This document shows, in pieces, positions 1 to 9,901 of a stretch of DNA of 64,000 nucleotides. The translations under genes were made by a program, and so were the position numbers. The stretch is from Candidatus Latescibacterota bacterium. GTDB taxonomy: Bacteria; Latescibacterota; UBA2968. The notes beneath the pieces are model-generated. The model saw only the letters and a list, made by a program, of their open reading frames with translations, searched no databases and was not told where the DNA came from. Position 1 is the first letter of the stretch; each line of letters starts with the position of its first letter. The DNA is taken from NCBI GenBank assembly GCA_022824945.1, contig JAJDYX010000022.1, forward strand, positions 62,001 through 126,000. Reading direction: 5' to 3'.

Positions 1-511
1 CCCGACTACTCGCATTAAACTCAACCGGCAGAGTAACAATACTGAAGATCACAGCCGCAGAAAAGAACACAATGCCAAAAAAAATCAGTTCCAACCAACC
101 GAAAATAAACCCGGCAATAAGAAAAATCCACGCCATCTTCGATCCAATATTTGCAACTGGAACCAGGCTTGTTCGAAGAGACAAAGGCACATAGCCCTGC
201 GCGTGTTGAAATGCATGCCCGGCTTCGTGAGCAGCCACACCAATCGCGGCTAAGGAACGATTCCCGTACACACTTTCGGACAGACGCAACATGCGATCTC
301 TCGGATCGTAGTGATCTGTCAAATGTCCATGCACAGGCTCCACGCCCACGGGCAAACCACCTCGACGCAAAATATCTCGCGCAACCTGATCGGCAGTCGC
401 ACCGCTTTGCGCAACAAATTCATCGTATTTGCGAAACGTGCGCTTCACCTTAAATTGCGCCCACAGCGTAATAGCTATTCCCACAAACATCACCATCAGA
501 CCTTCCAGCAT
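1..511 (-). CDS. YugP-like neutral zinc metallopeptidase (partial)
   Basis: Membrane zinc peptidase of the YugP / Zn_peptidase_2 family; the gene runs off the left edge, so only about the first 170 residues are seen. An N-terminal membrane helix covers roughly residues 3-19. The zinc-binding helix reads AAHEAGHAFQ with HEAGH at residues 95-99, preceded by the family hallmark LTDHYDPRDRMLRLSE. Two more hydrophobic segments follow. The ATG at 511 sits behind a strong AGGAGGAG site. It is the last visible gene of the minus-strand tgt-yajC-fmt run. Its substrate is unknown. The family call is secure; a role in membrane-protein quality control is inference. Confidence 0.85.
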   Translation of the reverse strand, partial: MLEGLMVMFVGIAITLWAQFKVKRTFRKYDEFVAQSGATADQVARDILRRGGLPVGVEPVHGHLTDHYDPRDRMLRLSESVYGNRSLAAIGVAAHEAGHAFQHAQGYVPLSLRTSLVPVANIGSKMAWIFLIAGFIFGWLELIFFGIVFFSAAVIFSIVTLPVEFNASSR

Positions 512-528
512 GACATCTCCTCCTGAAA

Positions 529-556
529 CAGTTGTCAGTTATCAGTTATCGGTTGC
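529..556. repeat. Heptad tandem repeat, CAGTTAT type
   Basis: Four imperfect 7-bp units (CAGTTGT, CAGTTAT, CAGTTAT, CGGTTGC) fill the short gap between the zinc peptidase gene and fmt. The same heptad type recurs at 50034-50068. Confidence 0.7.
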
Positions 557-576
557 CAGCCCTTCGCGTCTCGTCG

Positions 577-1506
577 TTAACCAAATTTTTCGCCAACTTC
601 AATGCGATATCCCCGCACAAAATCAGCACCAGACATCCGCTTTTTACCTGCCGGTTGCACCTCGTCCAGCGCGAGAACCCCTTCACCCGTCCCCACAATA
701 AGTCCGCGTTTCCCATCTGCACCAATAACGGTACCCGCTTCTCCCTGCCCTGTGTCAACTGTTGCCCTGTGAACCTTCAACAGTTTAGCGCGCCAGAGTG
801 TAAACGCCCCCGGAAAAGGATTGGTTCCCCGAATGAGATTGCGAATATCCTCAGCACCTTTTGACCAATCAATCTCCCCATCTTCCTTCTCTAATTTTGG
901 AGCGCGACTCACCCCTTCATCCGTCTGCGGCACGGAAATAACAGAACCATCTGACATGCCATCAATAGCTCGAATAAGCAACTCGGCACCCATCACCGTC
1001 AACCGCTCATAAAGTTCGCCCGCCGTCTCATCGTCCCCAATCGCCACCTTTTGCTGAATTAAAATATCGCCGGCATCCACGCGCGGCGACAGTTGAAAAA
1101 TGGTCACACCCGTCTCGGTCTCACCATTGATAATTGCCCATTGAATCGGTGCTGCCCCGCGGTATTTAGGCAACAGAGATGGGTGGACATTCACAGAACC
1201 CAATTTTGGAATCGCCAGCACAGAACGCGGCAAAATCAGAAAAGCCACCACCGCAAGTAAATCTGGTTCCAGAGCCTGCAACTGCGCGTAAAAATTTTTA
1301 TCTCTGAGCGACTCGGGCTGCAAAACCGGCACATCCAACCCCAGCGACACAACCGCAGCCTTCACATCGGTTGGTTGCATCTGCTGACCCCGACCACGTG
1401 GTCTATCTGGTCGTGTCACCACGCCCACAAGATCATGACCGCTTTGAGCCACGCTCACAAGCGACGGCACCGAAAAATCGGGCGTGCCCATAAACACTAC
1501 CCTCAT
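577..1506 (-). CDS. fmt: Methionyl-tRNA formyltransferase
   Basis: Formylates the amino group of initiator Met-tRNA using 10-formyl-tetrahydrofolate. It is 309 residues long, normal for the family. The N-terminus MRVVFMGTPDFSVP is typical, and the formyl-transfer site is visible as NVHPSLLPKYRGAAPIQ, giving N106 and H108, with D144 in VDAGDIL. A C-terminal OB-fold-like region follows. I chose the ATG at 1506 because AAGGTG lies about ten bases upstream; an in-frame TTG at 1512 would add only two residues. It lies 20 bases after yajC on the same strand, so it is probably co-transcribed with it. Confidence 0.95.
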   Translation of the reverse strand: MRVVFMGTPDFSVPSLVSVAQSGHDLVGVVTRPDRPRGRGQQMQPTDVKAAVVSLGLDVPVLQPESLRDKNFYAQLQALEPDLLAVVAFLILPRSVLAIPKLGSVNVHPSLLPKYRGAAPIQWAIINGETETGVTIFQLSPRVDAGDILIQQKVAIGDDETAGELYERLTVMGAELLIRAIDGMSDGSVISVPQTDEGVSRAPKLEKEDGEIDWSKGAEDIRNLIRGTNPFPGAFTLWRAKLLKVHRATVDTGQGEAGTVIGADGKRGLIVGTGEGVLALDEVQPAGKKRMSGADFVRGYRIEVGEKFG

Positions 1507-1526
1507 CGCCAAATTTCACCTTTCTA

Positions 1527-3078
<1,552 letters not shown>

Positions 3079-3090
3079 TCACCTCCAAAA

Positions 3091-3129
3091 CGCTAAAAAG
3101 AATCGCTAAAAAGAATTGCTAAAAAGAAT
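3091..3129. repeat. Three tandem 13-bp units upstream of tgt
   Basis: Three copies of CGCTAAAAAGAAT (the third begins with T) lie directly in the tgt 5' region. The unit ends in GAAT and the array is followed by CGCGGTTC. The role is unknown; it could be replication slippage or a protein-binding array near the tgt promoter. Confidence 0.85.
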
Positions 3130-3162
3130 CGCGGTTCAATATAACATCCCATCTCTCATGCG

Positions 3163-4401
3163 TCAAGGATCAGAAGGGTGAACTGCTTCTTCAGCCAGCA
3201 CAAATACAAACCCCTGTTCTGCCAACTCGGGTAACATGCGTTGCAATGCCCGTAGCATATTGGGTTTTGCATGCCCAATGCCAATCGCCGTACCTTCATG
3301 CCGTGCGTGTGCAGCGAGTCTATACAGTCGCTTGACCACCGCGTCCTCATCTTCATCGATATCCAAAAACAACGCATTGCGATCACTGGGGATACCCATA
3401 TCCCGCGCGACTGCATAAGCCACTGATTGGGGTGACGTGACACTATCTATAAAAAAGAAATTCCATCGTTTCACGACCCGCAACACCGCTTTCATCGCTT
3501 CAAAATTTTGTGTTACGCGAGACCCCATGTGATTGTTTATCCCCTTCGCATAGGGCACGGACGCAAGGGCATCTTGGGTCAACTCAGCAATCTTTTCCGG
3601 CGCGTAATCCGAAAAAATCGCATTGGGACCTGGATCGCGCGCTGGATAGTCTATCGGTTCCATAGGCAAATGAACCATCACGCCGTGATTTTTCTCAATA
3701 GCCTGTTGCGCTATCCAGGCCGTATGCTTCTCGCCGGGAAAAATCGAAAATGTAATCGGCTGCGACAACTCACAAAAAGACAGAATTAAATTCTGATCCT
3801 GGTATCCAAAATCATCGATCACAATGGCAATACGCCCCGCGAGCCGCTCGAGTTCTTCACTCTGCTCGAGCCTGAACAAATTGGTCTGTTTATCATTCAA
3901 ACCCACGCGAAGCCACAACTCATTGCCCTGTCGATCCTCGTTACCTTCAATTACCACCCCACCCAATTGATGCGCCAGATGGGTCAAAGACAAATTGCAA
4001 ACAGCCAGCGGCAAAGCATCGGGCACTTTCGACTGCACTTCCCAACGCAAATGGGGATCCTCGCCTTTGGACAAACGCACCTCTTTAATCACTTCAGGAG
4101 GAACCCCCAGCCCGATCAACACATCTTTAGCCTGCACGACCATCGTATCGGCAAATGCGACAATATCTTCTGGACCGGCTTTCCATCCTGGTGTCTCTTC
4201 TGAGAGAAGTGGATATTCGACCAACTGTGGTCGCAAAAAATGTGACCGCATTCGCCAAAAATGTGATCGCGGTAGCCAAAAATAGGCAGCCAATCCACCG
4301 ACAATCAGAATGATTATAACACAGGGCACAACCCATAACCGAAGAGACCGCCGCTTGCGAGCCATTTCCAATGATCTTTTTTCGGACAAACGTTTCGCCA
4401 T
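3163..4401 (-). CDS. Divergent polysaccharide deacetylase family protein (YibQ-like)
   Basis: A 412-residue protein with one N-terminal membrane anchor (about residues 22-44) and a periplasmic NodB-like fold of the divergent polysaccharide deacetylase family. Visible motifs are AIVIDDFGYQ, VMVHLPMEP, GINNHMGSRVT, FFIDS and a late GIGHAKPN. These correspond to the metal and catalytic positions of the family. It ends before the tgt leader and lies nine bases after the M50 protease gene, so the two probably form one transcript. Family members act on envelope polysaccharides; the substrate here cannot be read. Confidence 0.85.
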   Translation of the reverse strand: MAKRLSEKRSLEMARKRRSLRLWVVPCVIIILIVGGLAAYFWLPRSHFWRMRSHFLRPQLVEYPLLSEETPGWKAGPEDIVAFADTMVVQAKDVLIGLGVPPEVIKEVRLSKGEDPHLRWEVQSKVPDALPLAVCNLSLTHLAHQLGGVVIEGNEDRQGNELWLRVGLNDKQTNLFRLEQSEELERLAGRIAIVIDDFGYQDQNLILSFCELSQPITFSIFPGEKHTAWIAQQAIEKNHGVMVHLPMEPIDYPARDPGPNAIFSDYAPEKIAELTQDALASVPYAKGINNHMGSRVTQNFEAMKAVLRVVKRWNFFFIDSVTSPQSVAYAVARDMGIPSDRNALFLDIDEDEDAVVKRLYRLAAHARHEGTAIGIGHAKPNMLRALQRMLPELAEQGFVFVLAEEAVHPSDP

Positions 4402-4410
4402 TTTGCAGAC

Positions 4411-5391
4411 TCAATAAATCTGAACCGGATCGGGAATAAAACACAATACAAAAATAGCCAGCGACGCGTACCCAAGCCACCGCCGTGCGGGATCCAATTC
4501 AACATCGGGATTTACAGGCGGCGGATGATGCCGTCCCACCAGCGCAGCCAACCCCAACCACACCAGCCAACCGATCCAGCGGGAATCATACCAGGCCCTG
4601 AACATAGATTGTGCATCCCACCAGTGGTAAGGCGGTGCTAATAACCACATCAATGCCAACCCCACCATTGTCGCCCGAGAAATTAACCGGTGTTTCCCAC
4701 CAAAAATCGCATAGACAATATGCCCACCATCAAATTGTCCCATCGGCAACAAATTCAACACCGTCACAAACAACCCCAACCAGCCCGCAAAAGCCACCGG
4801 ATGCAGCATCACATCATAACCCTCGGGCAGATCACCGATAACGCTTATGCCCAACCAGCCCGACAACAGAGAATCACCCAGAGTAAGTGCGCCTTCCGGT
4901 ATATCTCGTACCTCAATTACTTCCGACATGTGCAGACCAGCAATCAACGCGATCACAGACATCACAAACCCGGCAATCGGCCCAGATGCGCCAATATCGA
5001 TGAGTGCCCGTCGATTCGGGATCGGAGATCGCAATTTGATCACCGCGCCCAGGGTGCCAATAAATGAAGGGAAGGGTATAAAATAGGGCAATGACGCGCG
5101 CACACCCCAGCGGCGCGAAGTCACATAATGCCCCATCTCGTGTATGCCCAAAATGATCAACAATGTCGCAGAAAACGGCAAGCCATACACCAGATAACGC
5201 GGATCAATCAAAATATGCCAGTTATCGGGCATTGATACCCATTTGGAAGACATGGGCATCCCCGCCACAGTCGTCGTGTACACAGTTGCCAAAAACAGCC
5301 CCACATGCAATCTCAAATTCTCCCGCGTCCTGGACAAAGCCGTCTGCGTAGAAAAATACCGATTATTATTCAAATCGTCTGACACAATCAC
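4411..5391 (-). CDS. Site-2 protease family (M50) membrane metallopeptidase
   Basis: Intramembrane zinc protease of 326 residues with several hydrophobic helices. The zinc motif HEMGH is at residues 84-88 inside a membrane segment, and the second metal-ligand motif NLLPMGQFDGGH appears near residue 215. No PDZ domain is visible, which is like the short Rip/YwhC subgroup. Substrates of such enzymes are often anti-sigma factors or signal-peptide remnants; none is identifiable next to it. It is followed closely by the polysaccharide deacetylase gene. Confidence 0.88.
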   Translation of the reverse strand: MIVSDDLNNNRYFSTQTALSRTRENLRLHVGLFLATVYTTTVAGMPMSSKWVSMPDNWHILIDPRYLVYGLPFSATLLIILGIHEMGHYVTSRRWGVRASLPYFIPFPSFIGTLGAVIKLRSPIPNRRALIDIGASGPIAGFVMSVIALIAGLHMSEVIEVRDIPEGALTLGDSLLSGWLGISVIGDLPEGYDVMLHPVAFAGWLGLFVTVLNLLPMGQFDGGHIVYAIFGGKHRLISRATMVGLALMWLLAPPYHWWDAQSMFRAWYDSRWIGWLVWLGLAALVGRHHPPPVNPDVELDPARRWLGYASLAIFVLCFIPDPVQIY

Positions 5392-5437
5392 TCCCTATAA
5401 AGCAAGTAAGAAGTCCACTCAACACCATCCCTGGGCG

Positions 5438-5475
5438 GGTGTTTCTTCACCCTTCACACTTCCTCCTTCACACTT
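5438..5475. repeat. TTCACACTTC-type intergenic repeat
   Basis: The gap between the PorV-like gene and the M50 protease carries repeated CTTCACACTT units. The same wording recurs at 32916-32936. It belongs with the other short-period intergenic repeats of this window. Confidence 0.55.
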
Positions 5476-5478
5476 TTT

Positions 5479-6363
5479 TCACCTTATCCCCACAGCAATG
5501 CGATGCGAATCGCCCAAACCATGCGATGCAGGCACAAAAGCGTAATCCACTCGCCAGTTGCGCTGCGTGATCCCCAATCCAAACGACAACATACGCGTAT
5601 CGTGACCGGTTTGAATCCCACCGCGCAAAAATAACCTGCCCATCACCCCGTATTCCAAACCAAAATTCGCACCTCTATTGCCCGCTGCTGGCAGGCGAAA
5701 ATCGGCTGTTGCTATCCATGTATGCCAGGACCACGCCGCCCCCAGGCGAAACACCCGGGGCAATAGGGTGCGCTCTCGGTCTAACTGCGCCATCCGTCCC
5801 AAATTTCGATACGCCGCCCCCAGCATCACGTTCTCAGACAAACGATACAATACCCCTCCATCTGCACTCATCCCCCACGCACTCTCTGGCCCAATATTTT
5901 CATGCAATGCCCGAACCGAAAACCCCACATAAATGCGCTGCCCTATCTTCTGCGCATAGGACAACCCCGCATTGAGATCGTAAACGCTAAACGTACCCGC
6001 AGGCGTCGCGGTCGGTTCTCGCCGCGCTTCCAATCCCCCAGTCCCATAAACGCCCAAACTCAGCGCAAGGCCGCGTCTATCATTGCCATAAGCCCAGCCG
6101 CCATACCCCTGCTTGATCCCCTGGAATGATCGGTGGTGCGCCATGATAAAATGTTTGCCCTGCATAGCCGCCACACCTGCCGGATTCCAAAACGCCGCAG
6201 TCTGCTCACCCACCACTGCGGTCTGCGCCTCCCCCATCGCAGCAGCACGCGCCCCAACTCCCTCGCGCAGCAGCACAAAACCGGCCTTCCGCGCCGAAGC
6301 ATTGGCCTCAGCAGAAAATAAGCAACATGTTACAATCAAAATACCGAAAACAACGTGCTTCAC
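5479..6363 (-). CDS. PorV/PorQ family outer-membrane protein
   Basis: A 294-residue protein with a signal peptide ending near ANASA, followed by a typical PorV/PorQ start: LREGVGARAAAMGEAQTAV and the AFWNPAGVA motif. The rest is alternating beta strands expected of a small outer-membrane barrel (aromatic and glycine rich, ending in an aliphatic-Arg terminus, GIR). The GTG at 6363 is chosen because GCAGGAGG lies five bases upstream, which excludes the longer 316-residue reading. PorV partners the type IX secretion system in Bacteroidota, but relatives occur in phyla without it; no T9SS gene is visible here. A promoter is seen at 6411-6439. Confidence 0.85.
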   Translation of the reverse strand: MKHVVFGILIVTCCLFSAEANASARKAGFVLLREGVGARAAAMGEAQTAVVGEQTAAFWNPAGVAAMQGKHFIMAHHRSFQGIKQGYGGWAYGNDRRGLALSLGVYGTGGLEARREPTATPAGTFSVYDLNAGLSYAQKIGQRIYVGFSVRALHENIGPESAWGMSADGGVLYRLSENVMLGAAYRNLGRMAQLDRERTLLPRVFRLGAAWSWHTWIATADFRLPAAGNRGANFGLEYGVMGRLFLRGGIQTGHDTRMLSFGLGITQRNWRVDYAFVPASHGLGDSHRIAVGIR

Positions 6364-6410
6364 AAAAACCTCCTGCATGTAAATGCTCAAAAATCTAACC
6401 GCATTGTACA

Positions 6411-6439
6411 AGAGTAAGCAAACGGGCAAAATGTGTCAA
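6411..6439 (-). promoter_or_regulatory. Sigma-70-type promoter for the PorV-like gene
   Basis: On the minus strand TTGACA (6434-6439) is followed after 17 bases by TACTCT (6411-6416), about 48 bases before the GTG start. Confidence 0.6.
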
Positions 6440-6476
6440 CCGCCCATTAGTAAAATGGACCATCCCAAGCGCGTAA

Positions 6477-6505
6477 TTGACAGGACCTTATTTCCTAACT
6501 ACATT
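6477..6505 (+). promoter_or_regulatory. Sigma-70-type promoter for the DNA methyltransferase
   Basis: TTGACA (6477-6482), a 17-base spacer and TACATT (6500-6505) precede the methyltransferase start by about 85 bases. The 6364-6589 gap holds this and the opposed PorV promoter and nothing else I can name. Confidence 0.6.
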
Positions 6506-6589
6506 TGTTATGGCAATTTTTCTCGCACCACAAAAGGAGCTTATCAAACGGCTTGATTCTCAGATAGTGGAGAAAAAATAGAGGATAAT

Positions 6590-7948
6590 GTGACGCTAAA
6601 CGAAAATCAGTATCTCGAGACCTTTTTGGCACCAGTCAGACAAAGCAAAAGCTACCGACCCAAATTTGGTTTTGGACAACGGTCAGACTACACCTTCAAA
6701 TACAATAAACAACTCGGCAGACATGGATGGCTGCGTTTGACACCTGCCTATTCGGTCAAGCTGGTAAAGGAGATTATTGATAGCGTTCCAAAAGACTCCT
6801 TCATTCTCGATCCGTTTTCTGGTACAGCGACAAGCGGTTTGGTTGCTGCTGAACATGGATTATCTGCACATTGTCTCGATATAAATCCATTTCTCATTTG
6901 GCTTGGAAACGCCAAATGCCGGAACTATTCAAGAGTTGAACTGGATAGACTAAAAACCGAAAATGATAAAGTCCTTGTGAATTGCAGGGATATTGCGAAC
7001 AAAGATAACTGGATACCCGAAATACACAATATTACGCGGTGGTGGTGCCAACATACTTTGAAAGTACTTGCGGCACTCCGCAAAGCTCTTGTGAATCAGT
7101 TTGGAGAACCCAGAGCAGACTGCGCTGCGAACCTTGCCTGGATAGCGTTTTGTCGTCTGGTCATCGAAACGTCTTCGGCAGCATTCAATCATGTATCCAT
7201 GTCATTCCACGACAAAGTAACAACTTATGAAATTGAACAGATTGAGGTCTTGTACAAAAAAATCTTAAATGCAATAGTCGAAAGTGCCAGCAAAGACCTT
7301 ACTGGTGCAGCATCGGTGCATTTCGAGGATTCAAGAAAACCCATTTCCATCAATGATGTGAAGTATTCTTATGTCATCACTTCTCCGCCTTATCCAAACC
7401 GCATCAGTTATATTCGCGAACTTCGTCCTTACATGTACTGGACAAAATTTCTCGATTCGGCTCGAGAAGCTGGTGAATTGGATTGGAAAGCGATTGGTGG
7501 AACATGGGGGGTTGCAACCAGTAGGCTTCAAGACTGGAAATCGAATGGACTTGAACTTCCAAAATCATTGAAACCCGTTGTGTTGCAAATTTTGGAAACA
7601 GAGGAAAAGAATGCCTTACTGATGGCGAACTATGTCTGGAAATATTTCCATGACATGCACCTTCACCTTCAAAATTTGCGAAAAAGCCTGAAGAAAGGCG
7701 CAGTACTTTCATATATTGTTGGCAATTCCAGCTTCTACGGGGTACCTGTTCACACAGAAAAGCTGCTTGAAGACTCCCTGAAAAATCTTGGATTCACCAA
7801 CATAGGAAGTAGAATAGTCAGAAAACGCAACAGTAAAAAAGAACTTTTTGAATACTGCGTTTATGCCACCTATAAGGAAAATAGAAATTACGAACCACAA
7901 TATTTTTCTGACACCAGGCATTTAGGTCAGCAACTCGCACTTTTTTAG
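6590..7948 (+). CDS. Orphan DNA methyltransferase (N4/N6 amino-MTase family)
   Basis: A 452-residue S-adenosylmethionine-dependent DNA amino-methyltransferase. The AdoMet motif I is LDPFSGTATSG at residues 73-83, with an acidic residue in CLDIN near 98. The catalytic motif IV is TSPPYPNR at about 264-271. The order I before IV resembles the alpha/gamma classes. The GTG at 6590 follows GAGGAT; the ATG two bases earlier runs straight into a stop. No restriction gene is adjacent; a SlyD-like gene and an AlkB-like gene follow on the same strand within 20 and 65 bases. It could be a solitary methylase, a regulator or the survivor of a decayed system; fragments of other R-M genes lie 2 kb downstream. 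Confidence 0.85.
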   Translation: MTLNENQYLETFLAPVRQSKSYRPKFGFGQRSDYTFKYNKQLGRHGWLRLTPAYSVKLVKEIIDSVPKDSFILDPFSGTATSGLVAAEHGLSAHCLDINPFLIWLGNAKCRNYSRVELDRLKTENDKVLVNCRDIANKDNWIPEIHNITRWWCQHTLKVLAALRKALVNQFGEPRADCAANLAWIAFCRLVIETSSAAFNHVSMSFHDKVTTYEIEQIEVLYKKILNAIVESASKDLTGAASVHFEDSRKPISINDVKYSYVITSPPYPNRISYIRELRPYMYWTKFLDSAREAGELDWKAIGGTWGVATSRLQDWKSNGLELPKSLKPVVLQILETEEKNALLMANYVWKYFHDMHLHLQNLRKSLKKGAVLSYIVGNSSFYGVPVHTEKLLEDSLKNLGFTNIGSRIVRKRNSKKELFEYCVYATYKENRNYEPQYFSDTRHLGQQLALF

Positions 7949-7966
7949 TGATTTACAGGAGTCATC

Positions 7967-8401
7967 ATGGCACAAGCAGAAATTGGCGACCGCGTCCAGA
8001 TTTATTACAAGGGCATCCTGGAAGACGGAACCATAGCCGAAGGTACACCTGAGAACGAACCATTTGAATTTACAATGGGGGACGAATCTGTAAAAGACAT
8101 ATTCACGCGCCTTGTAAACGGCCTGGAAGAAGGCGATTCTCGCACGGTGATCCTATCTCCAGAAGAAGCGTTTGGTCCCTATAATCCGGACTTTGTAATC
8201 GAAGTTGCGCGATCGAAATTTCCTCCTGATGCACTTCTCGAAATGGGAATGCGTATGGAAGTACAGTCCGACCCCAATGGTACACCCGTCGAAGTGTCTG
8301 TCAAAGAAATAACATCCCAAACCGTGACATTAGACGGCAATCATCCCTTTGCGGGAGAAGAAATCACTATGACGATTCAGTTGTTAGAGATTGTGGTTTA
8401 G
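7967..8401 (+). CDS. FKBP-type peptidyl-prolyl isomerase (SlyD-like)
   Basis: A 144-residue prolyl cis-trans isomerase with the SlyD arrangement: FKBP strand YYKGILEDGTIAEGT, an inserted insert-in-flap chaperone domain from about residue 70 (SPEEAFGPYNPDFV to DPNGTPVEV) and the returning FKBP strand DGNHPFAGEEITMTI. The His-rich metal-binding tail of E. coli SlyD is absent. It starts 18 bases after the methyltransferase behind CAGGAG. Confidence 0.92.
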   Translation: MAQAEIGDRVQIYYKGILEDGTIAEGTPENEPFEFTMGDESVKDIFTRLVNGLEEGDSRTVILSPEEAFGPYNPDFVIEVARSKFPPDALLEMGMRMEVQSDPNGTPVEVSVKEITSQTVTLDGNHPFAGEEITMTIQLLEIVV

Positions 8402-8466
8402 TTGTACGAACGCATTGCCAAAATTTAAAAGAAGACTATCCGCGAACCTTCTGGAGATATCAAAAC

Positions 8467-9060
8467 ATGTCCTATATCCGCTGTCAGGAGGCGATTGATG
8501 CAATCGCCGGGCTTGATTACAAAGAAGACTATATCCATAAGAGGGAACAGGATAGGTTGATGGAACTGATTGATGAACAGCCATGGCTCGACGACCTGAA
8601 ACGGCGGGTTCAGCATTACGGGTTTAAGTACGACTACAAAGCGCGGAGGGTAGCCCGTGATATGCGTATTGGTAAATTGCCTGAGTGGTTGGAAGAGTTA
8701 GCTGAGAAATTATGTGAAGATGGACACATGCCAGAAGTCGCTGATCAGGTGATTGTGAATGAATATGAACCAGGGAAAGGGATCTCAAGGCATATTGATT
8801 GTGAACCTTGTTTTGATGATACAATTGTTTCTTTGAGTTTGGGATCGGGCTGTTTTATGGATTTCACAAACAAAGATAAGACAAAAAAAATTCCGATTTG
8901 GCTTGCGCCAAGAAGTATTGTCGTCCTGAAGGATAAAGCGAGATATGAATGGTTGCACGGTATTGCCGCCAGAAAATCGGATAAGTGGGATGGGCACAAG
9001 GTCAAGGTAGCGCGAGAACGACGGGTATCGCTAACTTTTAGAAAGGTGATTATAGATTGA
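8467..9060 (+). CDS. AlkB-type 2-oxoglutarate/Fe(II) dioxygenase
   Basis: A 197-residue protein of the AlkB family, which removes alkyl lesions from nucleic acid bases. The iron ligands are visible as HID in GISRHIDCEP (about residue 103), the distal His in WLHGIA, and the 2-oxoglutarate arginines in RRVSLTFR near the C-terminus. The NEYEPGKGIS motif before the first ligand is typical of the AlkB/ALKBH group. It lies downstream of a DNA methyltransferase, so a link to base-methylation repair is conceivable, but this is inference. Confidence 0.85.
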   Translation: MSYIRCQEAIDAIAGLDYKEDYIHKREQDRLMELIDEQPWLDDLKRRVQHYGFKYDYKARRVARDMRIGKLPEWLEELAEKLCEDGHMPEVADQVIVNEYEPGKGISRHIDCEPCFDDTIVSLSLGSGCFMDFTNKDKTKKIPIWLAPRSIVVLKDKARYEWLHGIAARKSDKWDGHKVKVARERRVSLTFRKVIID

Positions 9061-9179
9061 TGTTTGGCAAATTGCTGGATGAAACTGAGTCTGTTGCGAC
9101 AGTTCGCTCCCACCCGCGATTTAGTTCGCATGGCGGTGCTGAAATTCAAGAGAAGACTGCCCAGAAATTTTTATTTTAA
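9060..9179 (+). CDS. Possible 39-residue ORF overlapping the alkB-like stop
   Basis: An ATG overlapping the last base of the AlkB-like stop opens a 39-codon frame ending at TAA 9177-9179. It has no recognisable domain and could be a gene remnant. The one-base overlap is its only support. Confidence 0.25.
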   Translation: MFGKLLDETESVATVRSHPRFSSHGGAEIQEKTAQKFLF

Positions 9180-9236
9180 CGTCTCATTTACTCCAAGCTA
9201 ATCATACAATCCAAAATATTTGAAAGGAGACCAACC

Positions 9237-9527
9237 CTGCAAACTCCAACAAGAGAATGGATACACAAAACGGTGGATGGGCTTCCTGATCGAGAAACGG
9301 AACAATTAAAAGACTACCTCGAATTTCTAACATGGAAGGCCAAAGAGAAGAAATCATCTTCAGAACAGATAGGAAAAAACTTGACTGCTCAACGCATTAT
9401 CAAGGCAATGGAGAAACCGCCCTATGTCACGTCTGAGGACATCGAATCACTTCTACAGGTAATTAAAGAAGCAAAGCAACCGACACAATTTGAGTCACCC
9501 TTTGAGCCAGATGGACAAGAAGATTAA
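9237..9527 (+). CDS. Antitoxin-like small protein, probable CTG start
   Basis: A 96-residue acidic and basic protein with the layout of small antitoxin-like proteins: an N-terminal TREWIHKTVDGLPDRE helix pair and a C-terminal tail PPYVTSEDIESLL with TQFESPFEPD. AAAGGAGA stands seven bases before an in-frame CTG at 9237, which fits the natural N-terminus better than the internal GTG at 9273. It is followed two bases later by the 9529 gene, so the two form a pair. The last 20 codons are duplicated at 10100-10140. I do not recognise the exact family; a toxin-antitoxin role is inference. Confidence 0.55.
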   Translation: MQTPTREWIHKTVDGLPDRETEQLKDYLEFLTWKAKEKKSSSEQIGKNLTAQRIIKAMEKPPYVTSEDIESLLQVIKEAKQPTQFESPFEPDGQED

Positions 9528-9528
9528 T

Positions 9529-9711
9529 ATGAAGACGAAGAAGACATTTGATTGCGTTGAGATGAAACGCCGTGGCGCAGAACGAATCTACAATCAAGTA
9601 GCAAACATGACACTCAAAGAACAACTATCGTTCTGGCGAGAACGTACCGAGTTGCTACGAAAGCATCAGCAAACGATAAAAATGAAAAGCAAGAGCCGAT
9701 GCGAACACTGA
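9529..9711 (+). CDS. Small protein of unknown function paired with the 9237 gene
   Basis: A 60-residue basic protein beginning MKTKKTFDCVEMKRRGAE, with a helical middle TLKEQLSFWRERTELL. It starts one base after the stop of the antitoxin-like gene. The KTFDCVEMKRRGAE start looks like a recurring short protein of uncultured bacteria, but I cannot name a function. Its 3' end overlaps the remnant of a type I methylase frame. Confidence 0.5.
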   Translation: MKTKKTFDCVEMKRRGAERIYNQVANMTLKEQLSFWRERTELLRKHQQTIKMKSKSRCEH

Positions 9712-9784
9712 AAAAATAAGGGCCGATATTCTGGCTCTGGATCGGAAAACGGAGGGACTGTTGGGGAAAATTCTCGGAGGGTAA
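9692..9784 (+). pseudogene. C-terminal remnant of a type I DNA methylase (HsdM-like)
   Basis: In the frame ending at TAA 9782-9784 the translation reads EKIRADILALDRKTEGLLG and ends ILGG. This matches the usual C-terminal end of HsdM subunits as I remember them. No upstream body of the gene remains: the 9529 ORF occupies the other frame. A fragment this short could be chance, but a Fic-like fragment follows directly, as in many type I loci. Confidence 0.4.
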
Positions 9785-9901
9785 TGCAAGGTGGTGCCGT
9801 TATTGAACGCAGTGTTTTACAAGGACGGAATTTTTCTCCATATTAAAGGTAGCCTTTAATAAAGATACAATCATGCGCCATGGTCAACGTAGCCTTTACT
9901 A

